A DNA stretch of 64,000 nucleotides, taken from positions 357,670 through 421,669 of the forward strand of contig NZ_JADGMV010000003.1 in the NCBI RefSeq assembly GCF_015234355.1. The letters run 5' to 3'. Numbering within the stretch: the stretch's first letter is position 1; each line of letters opens with the position of its first letter. The DNA comes from Psychrobacter sp. NG25 (lineage in GTDB: Bacteria; Pseudomonadota; Gammaproteobacteria; Pseudomonadales; Moraxellaceae). The position numbers and the translations under genes were made by a program. The notes under the pieces are model-generated. The model saw only the letters and a list, made by a program, of their open reading frames with translations, did no database searches and was not told the DNA's origin. Shown piece by piece: positions 54,780 through 63,727 of this stretch.

Positions 54780-55979
54780 TTAAGCTAATTTTTTTTCAAG
54801 TAGCATTGCATCGCCATAACTAAAGAAGCGATATTGCTCTTTAATAGCATGTTGATAAGCATGCTCTATCGTGTCTTTACCCGAAAATGCCGACACCAAC
54901 ATTAATAGCGTGGATTTAGGCAAATGAAAGTTGGTTAACAATTTGTCTATTACACCAAACTTAAATCCTGGATAAATAAATATATCAGTGTCACCCGACC
55001 AACTAGACAGAGCCTGTCCACCCTTCGTTGTTTTTTGATACGCTGTTTCGAGCACACGGGTAACCGTCGTACCAATAGCGATAACTTGCTTACCATTAGC
55101 ATGTGTTTGATTGATTAGGTCGGCAGTGGCTTGTGGTAGATGCGCATATTCACTATGCATGGTGTGATTGAGTAAGTTGTCAGTTTTTACAGGCGCAAAT
55201 GTACCAGCGCCGACATGCAAAGTGACAAAGGCAGTATTGATGCCTTTTTCAGTCAGTTTACTGAGTACCAAGTCATCAAAATGTAAGCTTGCAGTAGGAG
55301 CTGCCACGCTTGCAAGCTTGGTTGGGTCATGAAAGACTGTTTGATAGCGAGCATTGTCTGTATCGTTAGCATGGCGTTCAAAGTAGGGCGGGATAGGCAA
55401 CTCACCATAAAGCTCTAAGTGCGGTAAGATAGGCGCATCGAAAGCTAAGATAAATAAATTGTCTTGACGACCAATCATGGTGGCACTCATATGACCATCG
55501 GCGAGTTGCAAGCGTTGTCCAAGTTTAAGTGCTTTACTGGCTTTCACATGACAAAGCGCAATATGCTCTTGATTGATTGGCTTATCAGTCATGTCCTCTA
55601 AATGCAGCGTTGCTGTATCCAAGTCCGAAATACCAACCAACCGCTCAATGAGCACTTCAAGTTTACCGCCAGTGTCTTTTTGACCGAATAACCGTGCTTT
55701 CATTACTTTAGTGTCATTGAATACGACGAGGTCTCCAACATTTAGCAAGTCAGGCAACTCAGCAAATAAACGATCCTCTACAGTAGTAGTTTTCTGTTGG
55801 TCAGCAGGCAAGTATAGTAGTTTGGAGGCAGAGCGTTGCGACAACGGATAGCGTGCAATCAGGCTATCCGGCAACTCATAATCGTAATCGTCAACGCTTA
55901 AGTAATCTAAGGTATCGTTATCTTTGTTCGTATCAATTAAGGTGTTGGTTTTAGCGTCTACAGCATGTATGTCGGTCAT
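54780..55979 (-). CDS. queA: S-adenosylmethionine:tRNA ribosyltransferase-isomerase
   Basis: This 399-residue enzyme makes epoxyqueuosine in tRNA. Family blocks are YDYELPDSLIARYPL, VVFNDTKVMKARLFG, the PIPPYFERHANDTDNARYQTVF region, and TLHVGAGTFAPVK with GTTVTRVLETA; it ends near FFSYGDAMLL. The first about 28 residues are an unusual hydrophilic extension, but no later in-frame ATG precedes the conserved start, so it is kept. The ribosome site is weak. Confidence 0.96.
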   Translation of the reverse strand: MTDIHAVDAKTNTLIDTNKDNDTLDYLSVDDYDYELPDSLIARYPLSQRSASKLLYLPADQQKTTTVEDRLFAELPDLLNVGDLVVFNDTKVMKARLFGQKDTGGKLEVLIERLVGISDLDTATLHLEDMTDKPINQEHIALCHVKASKALKLGQRLQLADGHMSATMIGRQDNLFILAFDAPILPHLELYGELPIPPYFERHANDTDNARYQTVFHDPTKLASVAAPTASLHFDDLVLSKLTEKGINTAFVTLHVGAGTFAPVKTDNLLNHTMHSEYAHLPQATADLINQTHANGKQVIAIGTTVTRVLETAYQKTTKGGQALSSWSGDTDIFIYPGFKFGVIDKLLTNFHLPKSTLLMLVSAFSGKDTIEHAYQHAIKEQYRFFSYGDAMLLEKKLA

Positions 55980-56115
55980 AATGAGTCTTTAAATGAATAT
56001 AAATTTTGATGTAATTGTAGCAGAAATGAGATTGTGAAAGGACAGTTTAATAACGACTCGTGCGCATATAAGTAAGGCAGCTACTTAGAATAATAGCCTA
56101 AGTAATAATATAAGT

Positions 56116-56145
56116 AGTTACTATCAGTTACTATCAGTTACTATT
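56116..56145. repeat. 10-bp tandem repeat, three copies
   Basis: agttactatc occurs at 56116, 56126 and (last base changed) 56136, in the gap between dinB and queA. No function is apparent. Confidence 0.7.
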
Positions 56146-56188
56146 AATAGTCGTCAAAAAAACTGCTTAATGCCAGTCGTACATGAAA

Positions 56189-57274
56189 TTATTCAAACAA
56201 GTTTAACTGAGGCAGTAATTGTGCAGCGGGTGCAAGGGAAGAGAAGGTGACACCCACTAAACGAATGGGCAACTCACGAGGAATATCTAAAAACAGCTTG
56301 TCTAACCAATAGTGCGCAGATTTGGCACTATCAAAAGCGGTCGATAATGTGTGAGAGCGTGTTATTTGAGTAAAGTCTGCATATTTAACTTTGAGCGTGA
56401 TGGTGTAGGCGATTAGCTGCTTTTTCTGCATTTGATTAAAGGCATCTTCATTCTGCTCATAAATCTGTACTCGTAACGCATTGTTATCCGTTAGATTGTC
56501 TCTAAAAGTAGTCTCTGAGCCAATGGATTTATGCATGCGCTCAGACTTGACAGCACGATCATCACGTCCATGTGCGATGTCATGATAAAACTGGCCACGT
56601 TTGCCAAATTCCTGTACCAATACTGCTGCTGGCGTCTGCCGTAGGTCGGCACCATAGCTCACGCCCATCGCATGTAGGCGCCTAGCAGTTGCTTTACCGA
56701 TACCGTGAAAGCGCTCAATAGGTAAGGTGCTAATAAAGGCATCGGCATCTGTGGGCGTGATAATCGCTATGCCATTGGGTTTATTAATATCTGAAGCAAT
56801 TTTGGCCAGCATTTTGTTAAATGAGACGCCGGCAGACGCTGTCAATCCTGTGTGCTCTAATATTTGAGCTCTCAGCCAATTGGCCATGATTGTCGCTGAG
56901 CCATTATGAACTTGCAGTCCTGTGACATCTAGATAGGCTTCATCTAGCGATAATGGCTCAACGTTTGGGGTTAAGAGGTACATAATACGGCGAATCTCAT
57001 CGCTCACTGCTCGATAAACTTCAAAACGAGGCCTTACAAATACTACTTCTGGACAACGTTTGCGTGCCTCATAGCAAGACATGGCAGAACGTACACCAAA
57101 TTTTCGTACTTCATAACTGGCTGCTGCGACGACACCGCGACCATTCGGATCGCCACCAACGACCAATGGCTTGCCTCGTAATTCAGGAAAATCACGCTGC
57201 TCCACGCTGGCATAAAAAGCATCCATATCTATGTGAATAATTTTCCGAGAATTAGGAGTTATGGAGGTTGTCAT
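56189..57274 (-). CDS. dinB: DNA polymerase IV
   Basis: This 361-residue Y-family translesion polymerase has the metal-binding Asp in IHIDMDAFYASVEQRD and the catalytic pair in SLDEAYLDVTG. It also has SAGVSFNKMLAKIASD, the thumb HhH LPIERFHGIGKATARRL and a C-terminal little-finger domain. The final residues (LLPQLNLFE) resemble a beta-clamp-binding motif (QLxLF). No LexA-box-like palindrome was obvious upstream. Confidence 0.96.
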   Translation of the reverse strand: MTTSITPNSRKIIHIDMDAFYASVEQRDFPELRGKPLVVGGDPNGRGVVAAASYEVRKFGVRSAMSCYEARKRCPEVVFVRPRFEVYRAVSDEIRRIMYLLTPNVEPLSLDEAYLDVTGLQVHNGSATIMANWLRAQILEHTGLTASAGVSFNKMLAKIASDINKPNGIAIITPTDADAFISTLPIERFHGIGKATARRLHAMGVSYGADLRQTPAAVLVQEFGKRGQFYHDIAHGRDDRAVKSERMHKSIGSETTFRDNLTDNNALRVQIYEQNEDAFNQMQKKQLIAYTITLKVKYADFTQITRSHTLSTAFDSAKSAHYWLDKLFLDIPRELPIRLVGVTFSSLAPAAQLLPQLNLFE

Positions 57275-57759
57275 AATCGTTATTGTACCTGATTTGACTG
57301 TTACGATTTATGATCAAAGGTTAGGTATTGAGATAAGATTTTATAATAAATTTTCGGATAAGGTAGCGGAGATATATAGTTAATTTTATCTTCTACAAAT
57401 CTTATATATCATGGACTTAGAGCATTATAGTCATCTTATTTAGTGTCTCTTAGTGAACATGTGTTTTATTTTAGTCGATCTAAATATAGTGTGTATAAAA
57501 ATTATCTGTTTAGTCATACCACTTGTCGTAACAACTTCACCGTTTGTCATGAATTTTATGTTTATATGTTACAGTTTTGATTCTGGTGTTTTACAATATA
57601 TTATCCGCGCTAATGTATGACTGTTAAATAATAAGCAATGCTTTATGCACTTCCATAATCATTCAAAAAGAGACGTTGCTTATCGTTCATATCGAAATAA
57701 AAGATTCGGTACTATTGAAATCAATATTTTAAGAACACGTTGCTTTTAGAGAATTCAGA
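57275..57759. other. gene-free stretch upstream of the small unknown gene
   Basis: This AT-rich region between divergent genes has no recognisable open frame or RNA. It holds the dinB promoter (minus) and the promoter of the 81-residue protein (plus). Confidence 0.45.
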
Positions 57760-57777
57760 ATGACTAAGGAGCTGATA

Positions 57778-58023
57778 ATGTATAACGAATTAAAAGGGAG
57801 TGATTTAACACGGGCAATGCTAGCACGAGGGGATAAAGATATATGGTGTGCAGTTTGTGATGAAAATGATGAACAAGCCATGATGGATCATTATGGTAAT
57901 GACTTTACGGCGTATATTATATCTTATAGTGACGGGTATTTTTATTGCAGTGCTGGCATGTCATGGAGGTTTGCTGTACCAATCAAGATATGTGCTGTCA
58001 TGCAATACGAAACAGCGATGTAA
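57778..58023 (+). CDS. small uncharacterised soluble protein
   Basis: This 81-residue protein starts at the ATG 7 nt after AAGGAG. An upstream in-frame ATG (57760) would put that ribosome site inside the gene. It is acidic in the N-terminal half (RGDKDIWCAVCDENDEQAMMDHYG), contains a CAVC pair at about residues 25-28 and two later Cys, and ends in a hydrophobic strand-like segment (WRFAVPIKICAVMQYE). I do not recognise a family. An intrinsic terminator follows at 58065-58094, so it is monocistronic. Confidence 0.65.
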   Translation: MYNELKGSDLTRAMLARGDKDIWCAVCDENDEQAMMDHYGNDFTAYIISYSDGYFYCSAGMSWRFAVPIKICAVMQYETAM

Positions 58024-58064
58024 GCGTGATCACTGTGAGTTAGCGTAGCTAAAGAAAAGTGTCG

Positions 58065-58094
58065 AAAAAGAGTTGATTATTCAGCTCTTTTTTT
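58065..58094 (+). terminator. intrinsic terminator after the 81-residue protein gene
   Basis: agagttga (58069-58076) and tcagctct (58081-58088) pair with one G-U, around a 4-nt loop, flanked by A-run and T-run. Confidence 0.85.
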
Positions 58095-58224
58095 ATGGCT
58101 TCAACTAATTGATTAGAAGCTGTATATGACCAGTTCCCATAGGACATAGACTAATAGTCAATAAAAAATTATTCCACTAGATTAGCTTGCTATTTCTTGC
58201 AACTAGATAAAAATAGGTATACGA

Positions 58225-58247
58225 TTCATATACGTTTCGTATATGAA
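58225..58247. promoter_or_regulatory. operator-like palindrome of the ParD-like/map operon
   Basis: ttcatatacg (58225-58234) and cgtatatgaa (58238-58247) are perfect 10-bp arms around ttt. The site ends 9 bp before the ParD-like start codon and overlaps the ribosome binding region, a typical place for antitoxin-type autorepression. Binding by the ParD-like protein is inferred. Confidence 0.7.
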
Positions 58248-58256
58248 GAGCTTATT

Positions 58257-58463
58257 ATGGGTATTGTTAAAATTGATGATAATCTGCACGAAGAAATTCG
58301 TAAAGCAAGCTCAGTCATGGTGCGCTCTATCAACGCACAAGCTGAATATTGGATCAAGATAGGAATGCTTGCTGAATCTAATCCCAATATGTCTTATAAC
58401 CAAATTATCAATGAGCAAATGAGACAAGCTGATATTAATGTAAGGAACCTTATAGATGGATAA
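58257..58463 (+). CDS. ParD-like antitoxin-family protein
   Basis: This 68-residue protein starts MGIVKIDDNLHEEIRKAS. A ribbon strand followed by the helix pair VMVRSINAQAEYWIKIGMLAE is the pattern of the ParD-like family (PF11903), related to ribbon-helix-helix repressors. The ATG at 58257 is used; a further in-frame ATG at 58197 lies before the palindrome. Its 3' end overlaps the map start by 8 bp, so the two are translationally coupled. The protein probably binds the palindrome just upstream and represses the operon. Confidence 0.82.
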   Translation: MGIVKIDDNLHEEIRKASSVMVRSINAQAEYWIKIGMLAESNPNMSYNQIINEQMRQADINVRNLIDG

Positions 58464-59238
58464 GGTAATACTTAAAAATGCAGCAGAATTGAAAATCATG
58501 CGCGAGTCAGGAAGGCTTCTAGCCTCTGTCTTTGATTATCTAGATGGAAAAATCACAGTCGGTATCTCTACGATGGATATTAATGATCTTGCCGAGCGTT
58601 ATATTGTCGATCAGCTAGGTGCACGCCCAGCCAGTAAAGGTCAGTATGGTTATCAGTATGCATTAAATACCTCGGTGAATAACGTGGTCTGTCATGGCAT
58701 TCCTTCAGACCAGCAAATACTTAAATCAGGTGATATTGTGAATGTGGATATTACCCTAAAACAAGGTGGTTTTATTGCCGATTCTAGCAAAATGTATTTG
58801 ATAGGTGAGGTGGCACCCCTCGCAAAACGTTTGGTTGATAAGACCTATGAAGCTATGTGGGAAGGAATACGAGCAGTGAAACCTGGAGCGACGCTAGGTG
58901 ATGTTGGTCATGCTCTTCAAAGTTATGCTGAGCAGCAGGGTTATTCTGTAGTGCGGGAGTATTGTGGTCATGGTATTGGTCGCGAAATGCATGAAGAACC
59001 ACAAGTGCTGCATTATGGACATTTGGGAAAAGGTCTAGTCCTACAAGAAGGTATGACATTCACCATTGAGCCTATGATCAATCAAGGTAAGGCTAAAGTT
59101 AAAGTCAAAAAAGATGGCTGGACGGTAATTACCAACGATAAGAAGTTATCTGCTCAATGGGAGCATACAATTGCTGTCACGTCTGAGGGCTATGAGGTTC
59201 TTACTCTGCGAAAAGATGAAGCTATTTCAACCGTTTAA
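58456..59238 (+). CDS. map: type I methionine aminopeptidase, coupled to a ParD-like gene
   Basis: This 260-residue enzyme removes N-terminal Met from new proteins. The five metal ligands are visible in VDITLKQGGFIADSS (two Asp), GHGIGREMHEEP (His), FTIEPMIN (Glu) and SAQWEHTIAV (Glu), with the substrate His in VCHGIP. The start overlaps the ParD-like gene by 8 bp and AAGGAACC lies upstream. It stands alone from rpsB, the usual map neighbour, so a second housekeeping map may exist elsewhere; that cannot be checked here. Confidence 0.93.
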   Translation: MDKVILKNAAELKIMRESGRLLASVFDYLDGKITVGISTMDINDLAERYIVDQLGARPASKGQYGYQYALNTSVNNVVCHGIPSDQQILKSGDIVNVDITLKQGGFIADSSKMYLIGEVAPLAKRLVDKTYEAMWEGIRAVKPGATLGDVGHALQSYAEQQGYSVVREYCGHGIGREMHEEPQVLHYGHLGKGLVLQEGMTFTIEPMINQGKAKVKVKKDGWTVITNDKKLSAQWEHTIAVTSEGYEVLTLRKDEAISTV

Positions 59239-59381
59239 TATTTGAAAGAGTAGCAGGCGTTTCTATATAGCGAGCTATTCTATTGACATGAAATATCTCA
59301 ATGCTTACGACAGCCTAGCCATCGTAACATCAGATTGTGTTCCTCGCATTTTAGGTTACATTGCATGATGTTTTTTAGTCA

Positions 59382-60326
59382 TCATAGTAGCTTAATCGCT
59401 GTATGACCTTGATCTAATACTGGTAGTTCCTGCTCATCTTTTAGATCAACCCCGGATAACTTGAGCTCATAAGATTTTTCCATTAATGCTAAGAGACGAC
59501 TTGCTGCCACTCTGGTTGGCAGGCCAGCATTACGCACATTAGAGATGCAGTTCCTCATAGCATCATGACTCGAAGATTGAGCATCCCAAGTATAGTAAAT
59601 ACCTAAGCTATCAGGAGAGCTCAAACCTGGACGCTCTCCTATCAGCATGACCAGCATTTTGGCATGAAGACGCTCTGCTACCTCATCCCCTAAAGCGACA
59701 CGGCTCCCGGTAGCGATAACCAAGGGGGCGATAGTCCAACCTTTCTCCTTAAAAAGGGAGATGAGTTCTGCAACAAGTTTCGGAGCATTCTCGGCTATTG
59801 CTCTCGCTGATAAGCCATCTCCCATAACAATAGCAACATCATAGGACTTGTCCTTACCGAATATTTCCAATTGCTTAGCGGATTCAATACTAAGAAGTCT
59901 GCCCCAATCTGGACGTTTAAGATATTCCGACTTATCTTGCGCTTGGCTGGTTACTCTCAGTATTTTTAAGCTATCACTGACCTGATCATCTTGATTGTTT
60001 ATCTGATCTGAACTCTCTGCAACCAGTTTCAAATCTAGCTCTACCATAGATGCACGACAATGTTCGGACAGCTTAACGACTAAAGAATCAACATCTAAGT
60101 CCTGCAATACAGCATCTTTTGCCTCAGCATGATCAAGCTGAAACTTCAGCAAGGGCTTAGTGGGGACACTACAGCCTACACGTCCCAAAGCAATTCTAGA
60201 GTCTGTATATTGTTTTAACTTTTCCCAAGGATCTAAATGCACTAAATCACTAGCACTGTTTGTATTTGATTTGACATGCTCTTTGACAGTCAGTGGTGTC
60301 TTATTTGGTGAGTAATCAATGGACAT
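59382..60326 (-). CDS. eutC: ethanolamine ammonia-lyase small subunit
   Basis: This 314-residue protein has the EutC fold, with TDSRIALGRVGCSVPTKPLLKFQLDHAEAKDAV near the N terminus, VAIVMGDGLSARAIAENA in the middle, the LIGERPGLSSPDSLGIY stretch and the C-terminal NCISNVRNAGLP. With EutB it splits ethanolamine to acetaldehyde and ammonia using adenosylcobalamin. An N-terminal stretch of about 25 residues precedes the conserved core. The start is 43 bp after the eutB stop. Confidence 0.95.
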   Translation of the reverse strand: MSIDYSPNKTPLTVKEHVKSNTNSASDLVHLDPWEKLKQYTDSRIALGRVGCSVPTKPLLKFQLDHAEAKDAVLQDLDVDSLVVKLSEHCRASMVELDLKLVAESSDQINNQDDQVSDSLKILRVTSQAQDKSEYLKRPDWGRLLSIESAKQLEIFGKDKSYDVAIVMGDGLSARAIAENAPKLVAELISLFKEKGWTIAPLVIATGSRVALGDEVAERLHAKMLVMLIGERPGLSSPDSLGIYYTWDAQSSSHDAMRNCISNVRNAGLPTRVAASRLLALMEKSYELKLSGVDLKDEQELPVLDQGHTAIKLL

Positions 60327-60369
60327 AGCATTTCTCTTTATAGTGTATCGACGTTTTCTATACTCTCGC

Positions 60370-61764
60370 TTAAGTAAGCTTACTACCCATTATCCCCGAC
60401 AGTAAGGCTGACGGTTTGTCTGACCAATTGATACTATTGCCAGATTGGGTATAGATGTCATTATTGCTCAGCCAAAGCGCAAATTCAGGGGCGGGGGAGA
60501 GACCAAGAAGTTGTCTAATGTATAGAGCGTCATGAAATGAAGTCGTCTGATAGTTGAGCATGACATCATCTGAGCCCGGAATGCCCATGATGAAGTTAAT
60601 GCCAGCATTGGCAAGCAACGTCAGTAACGTATCCATATCATCCTGATCTGCATCAGCGTGATTGGTATAACAAATATCACAACCCATGGGTACGCCAAGC
60701 AGCTTGCCACAAAAATGATCTTCTAATCCTGCTCGAATGATTTGTTTACCATCGAAGAGATACTCAGGCCCGATGAAACCAACCACGGTATTAACCAACA
60801 AAGGGTTAAACTCTCTAGCCACAGCATAAGCTCTGGCTTCAAGCGTCTGCTGATCAGCGCCAAAGTTAGCATTACTTGATAAGGCACTGCCTTGACCTGT
60901 TTCAAAATACATGACGTTTTGACCTACTGTGCCACGATTAAGACTCGTGGCAGCGTCATAGCCTTCTCTTAACATCGCTAAGTTTATACCGTAGCTGGTA
61001 TTCGCTTTTTCACTACCTGTGATGGACTGGAAAACCAAATCGACTGGTACGTTTTTATTGATTAACTGTATAGCGGAAGTGATATGTGTTAAGACACAAG
61101 ATTGAGTAGGGATTTGATATTCGGAGATCACATGGTCTAGTAGTTTCAATAGTTCAGACAGGTTTTGGATATTATCGGTAGCAGGGTTGATACCAATGAC
61201 CGCATCACCATTGCCATACATCAGTCCATCAATGATGCTTGCAGAAATACCCAATAGGTCGTCGGTTGGGTGATTGGGCTGTAATCGTGTGGACAGCGAT
61301 CCTTCTAAACCGATGGTATTACGAAATTTAGTGACAACGCGACATTTTTTCGCTACCAAGATAAGATCTTGTACCCGCATTATTTTACTAACGGCTGCTA
61401 CCATCTCAGGTGTGAAAGCGTATTTTAATTCTGATATGGTCTCTGTAGTAGCTGACTCTCCTAAAAGCCAGTCTCTCAAATCTCCAACAGTAAAACTGGA
61501 TATTTCAGAGAACGCTTGAGAGTCGTGCTGCTCCATGATTAAACGAGTGACTTCATCTGTCTCATAGGGTATTAGAAAGTCATCTAGAAAGTCAGTTAAT
61601 AGGCAGTCTGCTAACGCCATTTGTGCTGCTACGCGCTCAGTTGCATCGCTGGCTGCTACTCCAGCTAGCTCATCACCCGAACGCCTTGGCGATGCTTTTG
61701 CCAGCAAGGTTTTTAAGTCTTTAAATTGGTAACTTCGCTGTCCTACGGTATGTTTATATGCCAT
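60370..61764 (-). CDS. eutB: ethanolamine ammonia-lyase large subunit
   Basis: This 464-residue catalytic subunit starts MAYKHTVGQRSYQFKDLKTL. It carries ANKASPRRSGDELAG-like, FRNTIGLEGSLSTRLQPNHPTDDL, YFETGQGSALSSNANFGADQQT, GCDICYTNHADADQDDMD and INFIMGIPGSDDVMLNYQTTSFHD blocks. The ATG at 61764 follows AAAGGTGG; an in-frame ATG at 61845 adds an unrelated leader. No microcompartment or reactivase (eutA) gene is in the window. Confidence 0.96.
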   Translation of the reverse strand: MAYKHTVGQRSYQFKDLKTLLAKASPRRSGDELAGVAASDATERVAAQMALADCLLTDFLDDFLIPYETDEVTRLIMEQHDSQAFSEISSFTVGDLRDWLLGESATTETISELKYAFTPEMVAAVSKIMRVQDLILVAKKCRVVTKFRNTIGLEGSLSTRLQPNHPTDDLLGISASIIDGLMYGNGDAVIGINPATDNIQNLSELLKLLDHVISEYQIPTQSCVLTHITSAIQLINKNVPVDLVFQSITGSEKANTSYGINLAMLREGYDAATSLNRGTVGQNVMYFETGQGSALSSNANFGADQQTLEARAYAVAREFNPLLVNTVVGFIGPEYLFDGKQIIRAGLEDHFCGKLLGVPMGCDICYTNHADADQDDMDTLLTLLANAGINFIMGIPGSDDVMLNYQTTSFHDALYIRQLLGLSPAPEFALWLSNNDIYTQSGNSINWSDKPSALLSGIMGSKLT

Positions 61765-61850
61765 GTTAACCACCTTTATTTCATCATCACATTGATTGGT
61801 TCTAATATGTGAGTTGCTAACGAAACTATTTATTATGTATTTCAAATTAT

Positions 61851-61891
61851 CATGACCTTAAGTTTCAACCAAGTTAAAACTTAAGGTCATG
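61851..61891. promoter_or_regulatory. 15-bp perfect inverted repeat upstream of eutB
   Basis: catgaccttaagttt (61851-61865) and aaacttaaggtcatg (61877-61891) enclose 11 nt, 87 bp before the eutB start. On the minus strand no good U-run follows, so an operator or a transcript-stabilising hairpin is likelier than a terminator. Confidence 0.6.
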
Positions 61892-61942
61892 TGAGAAGCG
61901 TCTAATTAACTTATACAACATCATAATCAGTGACTTTATAAT

Positions 61943-62116
61943 TAGGGCGTGTCCTCATTTTAAAAATGGTGATAAAAATGAGATAAATTGCAGTCAAACA
62001 AGGAAAATAGTGCAGATAATATCGAGATATTAGTAAGCTGTTTGACGCCGTTTGGCAAGATTTAGCCATTTTCAACCCATTTAGATGACTATCGATTGAA
62101 TTGAGGACATGCCTTA
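61943..62116. mobile_element. MITE-like element, about 174 bp
   Basis: Left end tagggcgtgtcctca (61943-61957) matches the reverse complement of right end tgaggacatgcctta (62102-62116) at 13 of 15 positions. The interior is non-coding. Both ends carry TA, as for IS427-type IS5 elements. It ends 5 bp from the permease stop. Its terminal sequence resembles, but is not identical to, that of the element at 11952-12042. Confidence 0.55.
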
Positions 62117-62121
62117 TGCTT

Positions 62122-63564
62122 TTAACTCAATTCATCCGCTGCGGCTTCTATTTGCGCAAACTCCTCTTCTGGTGTACCACTGACTAAATGATGCCGACTA
62201 AATATAACGAAATAAAGAATGAAGACGACATAAATACCAGCGGCCATAAACCATACTTTAGGATCTACCATCAATCCTGCTATTACGGCAAGCAATGCCA
62301 AACCTAAAGCGATACCTGAAGTGAAAATACCACCGGGTGTTTTATAAGGACGAGCAAGATCAGGCCGAGATAAACGTAATTTAATATGAGATGCCATCAT
62401 TAGGACATACGAAACGGTCGCACCAAACACAGCCATCAGGATAAGCAAGTCACCTTCACCGGTAAGTGATAACAGGAAGCCTATGACTCCAGGAACGATA
62501 AGCGCTAAATAAGGGGCTTTATTATTGTTGGTTAATGATAGTTTTTTAGGTAGGTATCCTGCACGAGACAAGGCGAAGATCTGTCTAGAGTAGGCATAAA
62601 TAATCGAGAAAAAGCTTGCAATTAAACCAGCCAAACCAACAAAATTTACAAAACTTGCTAACCAAGAATTGCTTCCATATACAGACGCTAAAGCATCTAC
62701 TAAGGGTGCGCCTGAGTCTTTTAACGCATCAGCGCCAGCCGCTCCTGGTCCCAAAAATAGGATAAGAATAGCAAATGTTGCGAGTATCAACATCGAGCCA
62801 ATCAATCCACGTGGCAATGATTTAGCAGGGTCTTTGGCTTCTTCAGCGGCTAAAGGTACGCCTTCAACGGCTAAAAAGAACCAAATAGCGTATGGCACAG
62901 CAGCCCAAATCCCGATATAGCCGTATGGTAAGAATGAGCTTGCGCCTGTTTGATTGCCAACTGCGATGTCAAAAAGGTTTTTACTGTCGAAATGAGGAAT
63001 CATTGCTACTATAAATACACCCAGTGCGATACAAGCAATAGCGGTGATACCAAACATAATTTTTAAAGCTTCACCAGCACCTTTCAAATGAATGGCTATG
63101 AAGACAATATAGCAAGCCAGATATACCATCCACCCACCAATGCCAAATAAAGACTCACAGTAGGCGCCGATGAATACAGCAATAGCAGCTGGTGCAATAG
63201 CGTATTCGATTAAAATTGCTGTACCCGTTAAATAACCGCCCAAAGGACCAAAGGCAGTTCGGGCAAAGCTATAACCACCACCTGCAGTAGGCAACATCGT
63301 CGCCATTTCTGACATAGATAAGCACATACAAAGATACATTATGGCGACCACAATGGTGGCAACAAACATCCCACCCCAACCACCTTGAGCAAGCCCAAAG
63401 TTCCAACCTGCAAAATCCCCAGAAATGACATAGGCAACACCAAGGCCTATTAATAGTACCCAGCCGACTGCACCTTGTTTGAGTTGTCTTTTAGCAAAAT
63501 AGTCTTTTTCAGCCTGAGTGCTTCCTGCTGCGCCATTCATCTGGCCATTAGCATTTTTAGGCAT
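62122..63564 (-). CDS. eat: ethanolamine permease (APC superfamily)
   Basis: This 480-residue inner membrane protein has twelve predicted helices. APC features are WVLLIGLGVAYVISGDFAGWNFGLAQGG, MLPTAGGGYSFARTAFGPLGG, WFFLAVEGVPLAAEEAKDPAKSLPRG and SRAGYLPKKLSL. The close match of its N terminus and the eutBC context identify it as an ethanolamine permease. GGAGA lies before the ATG at 63564; an in-frame TTG 12 bp upstream overlaps that site. The Lys/Gln-rich start is cytoplasmic. Confidence 0.92.
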   Translation of the reverse strand: MPKNANGQMNGAAGSTQAEKDYFAKRQLKQGAVGWVLLIGLGVAYVISGDFAGWNFGLAQGGWGGMFVATIVVAIMYLCMCLSMSEMATMLPTAGGGYSFARTAFGPLGGYLTGTAILIEYAIAPAAIAVFIGAYCESLFGIGGWMVYLACYIVFIAIHLKGAGEALKIMFGITAIACIALGVFIVAMIPHFDSKNLFDIAVGNQTGASSFLPYGYIGIWAAVPYAIWFFLAVEGVPLAAEEAKDPAKSLPRGLIGSMLILATFAILILFLGPGAAGADALKDSGAPLVDALASVYGSNSWLASFVNFVGLAGLIASFFSIIYAYSRQIFALSRAGYLPKKLSLTNNNKAPYLALIVPGVIGFLLSLTGEGDLLILMAVFGATVSYVLMMASHIKLRLSRPDLARPYKTPGGIFTSGIALGLALLAVIAGLMVDPKVWFMAAGIYVVFILYFVIFSRHHLVSGTPEEEFAQIEAAADELS

Positions 63565-63727
63565 GGTATTCTCCAAAGCTCAGCCAATGAATAATGAACT
63601 GGCAAGCTCTCATCAAAGTAACCTTAAGATTGATAAAACATCAATGCGTCAAGCCTGCTCTTAGATTTACAGACCTGACTCACTAATATATTAATCACCA
63701 CCTTTTAAAAACTTTACTTCAATGAGT

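Noticed and set aside
59239..62121. Cobalamin riboswitch near eutBC
   Set aside because: No stretch resembling the conserved B12-box was recognised; only the 15-bp inverted repeat and the MITE-like element are present.
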